Assembly (NCBI GenBank): GCA_902626065.1
Contig: CACODT010000002.1
Span: 1 to 64,000 of the forward strand
Origin: an uncultured Candidatus Actinomarina sp.
GTDB lineage: Bacteria; Actinomycetota; Acidimicrobiia; Actinomarinales; Actinomarinaceae
Length of the DNA stretch: 64,000 bases
Direction of reading: 5' to 3'
In this document: piece by piece, positions 46,698 through 55,050 of the stretch
How positions within the stretch are numbered: the first letter of the stretch is position 1
How the letters are laid out: each line of letters begins with the position of its first letter
The notes under the pieces: generated by a model
Told to the model about the DNA's origin: nothing
Database searches by the model: none
Seen by the model: the letters and a program-made list of their open reading frames with translations, nothing else
Position numbers and translations under genes: made by a program

Positions 46698-48879
46698 TTT
46701 TTATAGATCTAATAAAAATAATCAATGATAAGAGTAATGAAAATATTGAAAAATAGAAGCTGTTTTTTTCTAGTGTGGTTTTTTCAAAGTTAATCTCTAC
46801 ATATTCTTGATTAGGTATGACTGACATGAATGAGGGAGAGGTTCTAAATGGCCCTAACCCATTTGAAATAGACCAATTTGGAAAGTAAGAAACTTTGATT
46901 AAATGTAACTCACCAGGATTGTTTGTAAAAAATGAAATTTTCTTATTTGTAATTTTTATGTCTGTAACTTCTAAATCATTCTTATTCGATGGCTGTATCA
47001 ATTTTTTATTACTTACTTCAATAACTCTCATTTCATCAAGTTCATCAAAATTTTCATATGCTTTTTGAAAAAAATTAGTTATATTAGTTTCTCTAAAAAC
47101 TGAACTTAGAATGCCTTCTTGTTTGTTTACTTTTGAAAACACTTCAATATCTTGATAAATTAGTTCTACTTTTGAGGAATTGACTTCAAATACTGAAAAC
47201 GGCTCTGATGAAAAAAGAAGTGTCAGTCTATCAGAATTCATTGCTTTATTCTCAATTTCTTCTGTATATGTAATGAAATAATCTACACCTAGGTCATAAA
47301 GATAATCAACACCTTTATCAAATTGGTTATTTATATATGACAGTCCACCTACTGGATTTGATGGTCTTTTTGCCAAACCAGATACAGATATAAAATGAAA
47401 TGGGGTTGTAATACTTGAATCAAAATATAAACCTTCCATACTTGTATGTTTTGTAAAATAAGGAATTGTCATTAGTGTCATCGGGGTTCCATATTTATTC
47501 ATATCTGAGTTTGGTTCCCACATAATCCTTCCAGGTTTCAAATTGTCTAATTGAGTGTATAAGCTTTGAATTTGATTCCAGTCGTTCTTTCCTTCGTAGC
47601 CTGTAAAATTCCAATTAAGCCAATGTGGCAAGAAAGATATAGTTGAAAAAATAATAGATACAATCAACAAATTTAGTTGTACAAAAACATTTTTTAAATT
47701 TAGAATTGCAAAAATCATTATCAGAAAAATGATTGGTATGTAAAGATTTAAATATGATTGGTTAGTTGACCATTTCTCATAAAATATATACAAACAATAG
47801 ATTGTTCCACCTAAAAATAGACCCGTAAGTACATTGACTCCCTGTTGATAAAGGTTTATATCATCAATAAAAATTTCTACTGCTTTGAAAAATAAAAAAA
47901 TAATTCCAAGATTGAAAAATGGTACCAATCTACCATTCCAAAGAGCGCCTTCTGGGACGTAAAAATAAAGGAGAATAGATGAGGAGATAATATAAAGATC
48001 GAATAAGCTTATTGTATCGTTTTTAATCAAATTTTTATGCTTTGCTATCAATAAACCAATCAAGATAAAGATGATGGGTAAAATATCTTTCTTGATCAAA
48101 TCATCTAATCTAGAAAATGGAGTGTAACTCATATTTGTTGTATATTCTAAATTCATCAACAATGAGACAGACCATCTTGATGCAAGTGCTAAAAAAATAA
48201 AGATTGAGAGTATTCTTTGATTTAGATTTTGTTTTTTTGATAACCAGTAAAATGCATAAATTGGAGAATAGATAATAAAAGGAATTACATGAGACAACAA
48301 ACAGAAAGCAAGAAAGATTGAACTTATTGTAAATCTAAAATTATTTTCAGATTTTATTAAATAAAAAATTGATAGATTTGCAAATGCTAAAGAATACGCA
48401 AAAGAAAACTGCCCTGCCAATGTTGATGCTAGATTGCCACCATAAATAGTAAAAGACTCAGTAAAAACGTAAAACAATCCAGCCGTAGCACCATATATAG
48501 AGATTTGATTCGATGCTTTTCTCATTAGTTTTTCTATAGAGTAAACAACAAAAATGGTGGACATTACAACCATAATTTTGAAAGCGACTCCAAAAGGAAA
48601 TACTAGATTAAATATAAATGTGATTATTGCTGGAAGAGGGAAATAAAAATAGTAAAGAGGATATCCACCAAACCAATCATTTGACCATCCATTTATTTGA
48701 AGATTTGGCATAAAGTCTTTTATAAAAGTATCTATCGCAACAATATGAGCTCCCATATCTCCACCGGTAGGTGTATTGTTTTGAAAAACTAAATCAATTC
48801 TTAGAAATAAAAGTAAAACCAGTAAATAAAATAATTGTTGCGAAATATTTGAATTTAAATTTTTACTAACTGATTTCAT
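46681..48879 (-). CDS. Large polytopic membrane protein, GT-C-glycosyltransferase-like
   Basis: TGGDMGAHIVAIDTFIKD...WSNDWFGGYPLYYFYFPLPAIITF; many TMs and a C-terminal soluble domain. Confidence 0.72.
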   Translation of the reverse strand: MKSVSKNLNSNISQQLFYLLVLLLFLRIDLVFQNNTPTGGDMGAHIVAIDTFIKDFMPNLQINGWSNDWFGGYPLYYFYFPLPAIITFIFNLVFPFGVAFKIMVVMSTIFVVYSIEKLMRKASNQISIYGATAGLFYVFTESFTIYGGNLASTLAGQFSFAYSLAFANLSIFYLIKSENNFRFTISSIFLAFCLLSHVIPFIIYSPIYAFYWLSKKQNLNQRILSIFIFLALASRWSVSLLMNLEYTTNMSYTPFSRLDDLIKKDILPIIFILIGLLIAKHKNLIKNDTISLFDLYIISSSILLYFYVPEGALWNGRLVPFFNLGIIFLFFKAVEIFIDDINLYQQGVNVLTGLFLGGTIYCLYIFYEKWSTNQSYLNLYIPIIFLIMIFAILNLKNVFVQLNLLIVSIIFSTISFLPHWLNWNFTGYEGKNDWNQIQSLYTQLDNLKPGRIMWEPNSDMNKYGTPMTLMTIPYFTKHTSMEGLYFDSSITTPFHFISVSGLAKRPSNPVGGLSYINNQFDKGVDYLYDLGVDYFITYTEEIENKAMNSDRLTLLFSSEPFSVFEVNSSKVELIYQDIEVFSKVNKQEGILSSVFRETNITNFFQKAYENFDELDEMRVIEVSNKKLIQPSNKNDLEVTDIKITNKKISFFTNNPGELHLIKVSYFPNWSISNGLGPFRTSPSFMSVIPNQEYVEINFEKTTLEKNSFYFSIFSLLLSLIIFIRSIKNVKKT

Positions 48880-49120
48880 CTAAAATCTTTCCAAGATATT
48901 TAGTATTTCTTTTACCATTTTCTGACCACTCAGCATACCAGTACGGTCCATGGGGGCAACTATTACATGATTCTCTTCCACATTTTATTGATTTTTGCCT
49001 ATAGGATATTTTTTGTTCACTACTTGTTGGTCCAAGTTTATTATCAATTAAAATACGTAATCTTTTTAAATCTGATTCACTTAATTCGGATATTGCTTCT
49101 AGAATTTCTCTATCTACCAT
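48866..49120 (-). CDS. Small Cys-containing protein (DUF6788-like)
   Basis: YRQKSIKCGRESCNSCPHGPYWYAEWSENGKRNTKYLGK. Confidence 0.65.
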   Translation of the reverse strand: MVDREILEAISELSESDLKRLRILIDNKLGPTSSEQKISYRQKSIKCGRESCNSCPHGPYWYAEWSENGKRNTKYLGKILDEIS

Positions 49121-49160
49121 TATTAAAATGTTAATGGAATATTTATAAGAGTAATAACGT

Positions 49161-50057
49161 ATGAAAAAAATTGTTTATTTATCAGGTGGAATTGGTGGAG
49201 CTAAACTTGCTAAAGGTTTTTATAAGCTAAACAATATTGACCTTACAATTATTGTCAATACAGGAGATGATGAAACGATACAAGGAGTACGGTTATCTCC
49301 AGACATTGATTCTGTAATTTATGCGCTTGCCGAAATTGAGGGTGAGTTTGGATGGGGTCAAGTAAATGATAGTTTTGTTGTAAGTGAAGAATTTAAAAAA
49401 TACTTACCTCAAGAATTCAGAATTGGGGATAAAGATCTTGCTTTAAACCTATTTAGAAATCAATTATTTTCGGAAGGAAAATCACTTACTCAGATAACAG
49501 AAATAATTTCTGATAAATTTGATTTAAATTGCAAAATATATCCAATGACAGATAATATCGTAAGCACAAAATTGAAAACAACTGAAAATAAACTATTGGA
49601 CTTTCAAGAATATTTTGTCGAATTAAAATCGGAACCTATTTTAAGTGATGTTATTTATTTGAATTCTAAGGATGCAGATATAACTAGTGAAGTTTCTGAA
49701 GCAATTGAAGAAGCTGATAAAATAGTTATTGGACCTTCAAATCCAATACTATCTATTGGACCAATTCTCTCAATAAAAAATTTGAAGGAAAAATTAATTA
49801 ACAATGATACAACATATATTATCTCACCATTCATACAAAATAAAGCAATAAAGGGCCCTTCCAAAAAAAATTTTGAAAACCTTGGTTATAAAAGTGACAT
49901 AAGTGGAATAAAAAAGTTTTATGACAATGTTGGAAATTTCTATATAGTGCATGAAGGTGATTCCGATAAAGCTGTAAATACAATTGAAAAAAATATATTA
50001 TTTGAATCTATAGAAGACTCGACCAACCTAGCTAGATACATTATTGATCATGAATAA
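49161..50057 (+). CDS. cofD: 2-phospho-L-lactate transferase-like (F420 biosynthesis)
   Basis: VYLSGGIGGAKLAKGFYKL...IIVNTGDDETIQGVRLSPDIDSVIYALA; followed by cofE. Confidence 0.92.
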   Translation: MKKIVYLSGGIGGAKLAKGFYKLNNIDLTIIVNTGDDETIQGVRLSPDIDSVIYALAEIEGEFGWGQVNDSFVVSEEFKKYLPQEFRIGDKDLALNLFRNQLFSEGKSLTQITEIISDKFDLNCKIYPMTDNIVSTKLKTTENKLLDFQEYFVELKSEPILSDVIYLNSKDADITSEVSEAIEEADKIVIGPSNPILSIGPILSIKNLKEKLINNDTTYIISPFIQNKAIKGPSKKNFENLGYKSDISGIKKFYDNVGNFYIVHEGDSDKAVNTIEKNILFESIEDSTNLARYIIDHE

Positions 50058-50748
50058 TATATCTATCATTCCTGTTAAAAATCTGCCTGAATTTTCACCT
50101 AAACATGATTTAGCTATTGAATTAATAAAAGGATTTGAAAACAACAATATTCTTATTGAAAACAAAGATGTAATAGTTGTAACGCAAAAAATTGTATCAA
50201 AAGTTGAGAATAGATTGATAGATAACAATTCAGAAAATATTGAAGAATTAATTCAAAAAGAATCTTTAGAAATTTTAAGAAAAAGAGGTGATACAGTAAT
50301 TGCAAGAACAAAGCATGGTTTTATTTGTGCAAATGCAGGCATTGATAAATCAAATATCAAAAAAGGTTCCGTTTTGCTATTGCCTGAAGATCCAGATAAG
50401 ACATCTAGAGATATAAAAAAGAAAATCGAACACAAAATAAATAAAAAAGTCAGCGTAATCATATCTGATACTTTTGGAAGAGCATGGAGAAAGGGTCAAA
50501 CTAATATTGCAATAGGTTCATCTGGAATTGAACCTTTGGAAAGCTATATCGGTGAAAAAGATGCTTTTGATAATGAACTTTTTGCCACTGAAATTGCAAT
50601 TATTGATGAACTAGCTGGTGCTGCTGAATTAGTTATGAAAAAAAGTGACAATATTCCTGTAGCAATTATTAAAGGTGTTAATTATAAATCTTCTGATTTA
50701 GGAGTTAGAGAATTAATTAGAAAAGAAGACGAAGATTACTTTCTTTAA
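50044..50748 (+). CDS. cofE: Coenzyme F420:gamma-glutamyl ligase
   Basis: DVIVVTQKIVSKVE; GFICANAGIDKSN; ISDTFGRAWRKGQTNIAIGSSGI. Confidence 0.94.
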   Translation: MIMNNISIIPVKNLPEFSPKHDLAIELIKGFENNNILIENKDVIVVTQKIVSKVENRLIDNNSENIEELIQKESLEILRKRGDTVIARTKHGFICANAGIDKSNIKKGSVLLLPEDPDKTSRDIKKKIEHKINKKVSVIISDTFGRAWRKGQTNIAIGSSGIEPLESYIGEKDAFDNELFATEIAIIDELAGAAELVMKKSDNIPVAIIKGVNYKSSDLGVRELIRKEDEDYFL

Positions 50749-50753
50749 AAATT

Positions 50754-51692
50754 TTATGAATTTCTAAACCAATCTACTAATTTTTCAATACCTTCATTTA
50801 AATTATATACTGGTTCCCAATCCAAACTTTTCTTTGCTTTCTCGTTATTTAAAACACTTCTCAGCAATTCTCCATCTCTCTGAGGTTTGTAATCAGGTTG
50901 TCCTTCCCATGAAGTTGTTACTGAGATTAGTGACACCAACTCATTAACAGATGTTTCAATGCCAGTTCCTATATTTAAAAATAAATCATTATCATTTTCA
51001 GATGATTTAATTAATGCACTCACAACATCCGTAACAAATACATAATCTCTTGTTTGGTTTCCATCACCATATATTATTGGTTTTTCATTATTTAGCATTT
51101 TTCCAGTAAATATTGACATTACTCCTGCTTCTCCATGAGGATCTTGACGTGGACCATAAACATTAGATAAATTCAAAATTGAATATGACATTTTCTCATT
51201 TTCTAACATCAATTTTATAAAATCATTAAGATTTTTTTTTGCTATACCATAAGGAGAAACTGGCTCGCCTGCAAAGTCTTCTTCAGAAGTTGGAATTACA
51301 TTAGGTTCACCAAATATAGTTCCTCCAGAAGAGCTAAAAACAAACTTCTTACAATCTGTACTTATTAACGTTTGTATTAACTTAATAGGCTGTAAGAGAT
51401 TATGTTCAAAATCTAATAATGGATCTTCTACAGAAATAACAACAGAAGATTGTGCTGCTAAATGAAAACAAATTTCAGGATTAAATTTTTCAACTTCTTT
51501 TAATGATTCATTAGAACCAAGGTCATCATAAATTACGTCAATGTTTTCCAACCTATCTAAATTTGTTTTCTTTCCAGTCAATAGATTATCAATTACTAAA
51601 ACTCTTACATTGTTTTTCAGTAATTCCTCAACTAAATGTGAACCAATAAATCCAGCTCCACCTGTTACTAGTGCTTTTTTATATTTCATCAT
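50754..51692 (-). CDS. NAD-dependent epimerase/dehydratase (UDP-glucose 4-epimerase-like)
   Basis: ALVTGGAGFIGSHLVEELL; HLAAQSSVVISV; SPYGIAKKNLNDF. Confidence 0.92.
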   Translation of the reverse strand: MMKYKKALVTGGAGFIGSHLVEELLKNNVRVLVIDNLLTGKKTNLDRLENIDVIYDDLGSNESLKEVEKFNPEICFHLAAQSSVVISVEDPLLDFEHNLLQPIKLIQTLISTDCKKFVFSSSGGTIFGEPNVIPTSEEDFAGEPVSPYGIAKKNLNDFIKLMLENEKMSYSILNLSNVYGPRQDPHGEAGVMSIFTGKMLNNEKPIIYGDGNQTRDYVFVTDVVSALIKSSENDNDLFLNIGTGIETSVNELVSLISVTTSWEGQPDYKPQRDGELLRSVLNNEKAKKSLDWEPVYNLNEGIEKLVDWFRNS

Positions 51693-52549
51693 TTAAAAAT
51701 TTCATCATTTATGATTTCCTCATCTTCAATTATTGCTTCACTGCAAATTATTGAATTATTAATTTGTACTCCATTTCCAATGAAACTTGATCCTAATATA
51801 ACACTATTTTCTATCACTGTGTCTTTTCCTATGGTTGCTGATTCAGAAATCCAATTAGTTTGATTTTCTGTGTGAGCATAGATATACGACTCTCTTGTTC
51901 CTACATCTAATATATTTCCATCTACGCTAAAAAAATCCAATGAATTGTTCTTCGCTAATTCAGGAAATACATTTTTCTCAAAAGAACATGGTATTTCTAA
52001 ATTTTTTTTGATTTCTCTAATATCCTTTTTGTGAAAACAATAGACACCTAGGCTTATATTGTTTCCATATTTTATATCTTTTGGCTTCTCAATAAAGTTT
52101 ATTATTTTTGTACCTTCCAACTCAAGTACGCCATATCTTGATGGATCTTTAACCGGTATTGAACAAATGGTTGAATTTTTTGAATTATTTGCAACTTCCA
52201 AAAACGATTCAAAATTCATATCAATCAGTAAATCCCCGTTCATACACAAAAATTTCTCATCGAAATTTTCTATATTCTGAACTACATATCCACCAGTATC
52301 TAATTTTTCATGCTCAAAAAATAAGTTCACGTTATGTATCGAATTTTTTTTGTAATCTACCCAGTAGCTTTCATGCTTTATTGAACAGATTAAATTAATA
52401 TTGTCTAAATTTGATTCTTCCAAATTCTCAAGAATTAAATCAATTAGTAGTCTTCCTTTTATCGTCAATAGGGCTTTAGGAATGCCATCTGATAGAGGCT
52501 TAAGTCTAGTAGCTTCTCCTCCAACTAAGAGATATATGTCTTTAATCAT
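51689..52549 (-). CDS. Sugar-phosphate nucleotidyltransferase
   Basis: YLLVGGEATRLKPLSDGIPKALLTIKGRLLID; CMNGDLLIDMNFESFL; C-terminal hexapeptide-like repeats. Confidence 0.9.
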   Translation of the reverse strand: MIKDIYLLVGGEATRLKPLSDGIPKALLTIKGRLLIDLILENLEESNLDNINLICSIKHESYWVDYKKNSIHNVNLFFEHEKLDTGGYVVQNIENFDEKFLCMNGDLLIDMNFESFLEVANNSKNSTICSIPVKDPSRYGVLELEGTKIINFIEKPKDIKYGNNISLGVYCFHKKDIREIKKNLEIPCSFEKNVFPELAKNNSLDFFSVDGNILDVGTRESYIYAHTENQTNWISESATIGKDTVIENSVILGSSFIGNGVQINNSIICSEAIIEDEEIINDEIFK

Positions 52550-53921
52550 TGTCCAAAAAATTTAAAAGTTCTTTAAAGCCAGATTCTATATCGATTTGTA
52601 ATATGTTTTCCCATAAATTTTCGGCTTTTTCATCTGAAATGTAATTTTTAACATTATTAACAAATTTATCTTTAAGTAAGGGTATAGCCTCATCTCTCCT
52701 ATCTGGATGCCCTATAGGAGTTTCTACTTTTACTTTATCGGAAAATGAGCCATCCTTATATTTAAAGTGAATCTCATTTGAAATATGTCGTTTAGAAATA
52801 TCATAATAATTTTTTGTAAAGTCTTTATTTTCATAAACTTTTATCTTTTTTCTTAAAGAATTTACTTTGTTTAACCCATGAAAATTATCACTATAAGTTT
52901 CAGAGCTTAAATCTTTAAAAATTAGTGCAGCAGATACCATATATTCAAGAGAGTGATCTCTATCTGAGGAATTTTTAAGTTCCTTTTTATTACTAATGAT
53001 TCTCAATGCTGGCTCATGTGTTTCAATAATTATTTCTTTTATATCTTTTTCTTTTTCATGAAATAAATCCGATAATTTAAAAGAAGCCTCAACAGCAGAT
53101 TGTCCATGAAACTCTGCTGGAAACAAAACTTTGTATAAAATGTTTTGAATCACCCAATCACCAAGTTCTTTACCGAAAGATAAAATATCATCCCCTAAAA
53201 AAACTTTGTTGAACCCCCAAATCTGATCATCTTGTATATTTTCATAAATATTATCGGGAAACTCACTTATTTCAGCAATCTCAATACCTCTTGATGTAGC
53301 ATCTCCCGCAGCCCAGCTTTTTCTTTTACCAACGTTTGGTGCCTGTCTATAGGATCTTAAATTGAGACCATCTTGTAAAATATTATTTACTGTTCTAGTT
53401 ACTGATTCTTCATTTTGATTTGATAACAGGGATGAAAATACTACACCAGATGCTAGCTTGACATAAAACACATGATCATAACCTTTTTTGTTTAAGGAAG
53501 TACCTAATGCTAGACACCCTTGTATTTCATACATTTGGATTATCGATTGAAAAAATTGTGATAGATTTTTCTCTTTGTGGTTAAAAAAGAAAGCAAATGC
53601 TGTTCCAATATTATCAGATGGATGTGCCCACTCTTTTGCCAAAAAGGTATCGTTATAGTCAAACCACCTGGTCAATATTGATAAATACCTTGCAATTTCT
53701 TTTGAAGATTGCATATCATTTATGACCAAAAAAGGATTTGTATTAGAACCATACTTACCTCTTGTTGCAAATCTCATTGGATTTTCATAAGTTGAAGCAT
53801 TATAAATACAACCCAGAGTATCTAAAAGCGACAATTTTGTGGCAAGTAAATTTTCCTCAGAAAATTCAATACTCTTTGAAAGATAATTCGAGATTATTTT
53901 ATCAATATTTTGTTGAACCAA
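52542..53921 (-). CDS. MmgE/PrpD-family protein (2-methylcitrate dehydratase-like)
   Basis: LSLLDTLGCIYNAS; WFDYNDTFLAKEWAHPSDNIGTAFAFFF; LFPAEFHGQSAVEASFKL. Confidence 0.88.
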   Translation of the reverse strand: MVQQNIDKIISNYLSKSIEFSEENLLATKLSLLDTLGCIYNASTYENPMRFATRGKYGSNTNPFLVINDMQSSKEIARYLSILTRWFDYNDTFLAKEWAHPSDNIGTAFAFFFNHKEKNLSQFFQSIIQMYEIQGCLALGTSLNKKGYDHVFYVKLASGVVFSSLLSNQNEESVTRTVNNILQDGLNLRSYRQAPNVGKRKSWAAGDATSRGIEIAEISEFPDNIYENIQDDQIWGFNKVFLGDDILSFGKELGDWVIQNILYKVLFPAEFHGQSAVEASFKLSDLFHEKEKDIKEIIIETHEPALRIISNKKELKNSSDRDHSLEYMVSAALIFKDLSSETYSDNFHGLNKVNSLRKKIKVYENKDFTKNYYDISKRHISNEIHFKYKDGSFSDKVKVETPIGHPDRRDEAIPLLKDKFVNNVKNYISDEKAENLWENILQIDIESGFKELLNFLDND

Positions 53922-53924
53922 AAA

Positions 53925-54974
53925 TTAGTCTCTTTCTTCAACTCCGATATATTTCGCAGCGGGTCTAATTAAAGTGTCATCATCTCTTTGTTCAAAATAA
54001 TGAGCTGCCCAACCAACTGATCTACCTGCTACAAAAATAGGAGTGAATAAATTTACATCGAAATTTAACTCTGAGAGCAATAGGCCACCATAAAAATCAA
54101 CATTTGGAAATAATTTTTTTTCTTTATCCATGATTTCATCAATTTTCTTTGCAATTTCAAATCTCAATTTTGCATTATCATCAAAAATAAGTTTTTCAAC
54201 CCAACTTTTTACAACTGGACTTCTAGGGTCTTGAATTTTATAAACACCATGACCAAATCCCATAATTTTTTTCTTTTCTTCAAGCATTTTCATAACACCT
54301 GTTGTTGCATCATTTACGTCTTCAAATGAATTTATTAATTCAACTGCTCGTTCATTTGCTCCCCCATGCAATTCACCTTTTAATGTTCCTATTCCAGAGA
54401 CAATTGAACTAGTTAAATCAGACCTTGTAGAACCTGTAACTCTTGTTGCGAAAGTTGACGCATTAAATCCATGCTCAGCATAAAGAATCAAAATATCATC
54501 AAGTGCTTGTAATTGATCTTTGGATGAATTATTACTTAACATTGAGCTAGCGACTGTGTACACATCATCTAATTCACTCGTATCAGTTTCATTATAACTT
54601 GCTATAACATAGGCTACAGCAGCAGAAATTTGAGTAGTAGACTCTAAATCCGATTTATTATCTGGCTCTCCGATGTAAGATACAATTGTTCTTATTACAT
54701 CCATTGGGTGTAGCCTTAATTTAATTTGTTCAAAAAGATTGTTAATATCTCTATCACTGTTTAATTCTTCATAATATTTACGAAAAAAGGTCGTAAAATC
54801 AGAACCATCAAGATCATCACTAATAATTAGCGAGGCAACATCTTCATAACTATGAGTTTCAGTAAGTTTAATTGCATCATACCCTCTGTACCTTAAAGAG
54901 GTTCCTTCCATCCCAACAGTTGAGATCTTAGTTTCTCCAGCAATTACTCCTCTTAAGCCAGGTGAATATTCCAT
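53925..54974 (-). CDS. Citrate synthase/2-methylcitrate synthase family protein
   Basis: YSPGLRGVIAGETKISTVGMEGTSLRYRGYDAIKL; LYAEHGFNASTFATRVTGSTRSDLTSSIVSGIGTLKGELHGGANE; GFGHGVYKIQDPR. Confidence 0.93.
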   Translation of the reverse strand: MEYSPGLRGVIAGETKISTVGMEGTSLRYRGYDAIKLTETHSYEDVASLIISDDLDGSDFTTFFRKYYEELNSDRDINNLFEQIKLRLHPMDVIRTIVSYIGEPDNKSDLESTTQISAAVAYVIASYNETDTSELDDVYTVASSMLSNNSSKDQLQALDDILILYAEHGFNASTFATRVTGSTRSDLTSSIVSGIGTLKGELHGGANERAVELINSFEDVNDATTGVMKMLEEKKKIMGFGHGVYKIQDPRSPVVKSWVEKLIFDDNAKLRFEIAKKIDEIMDKEKKLFPNVDFYGGLLLSELNFDVNLFTPIFVAGRSVGWAAHYFEQRDDDTLIRPAAKYIGVEERD

Positions 54975-55050
54975 AGTTAACTAATTCTACATCTAAATTA
55001 ATAAATTCGACTAGTGCAAAGTTGAATTTTATGAATACTAAAATCTTTTC

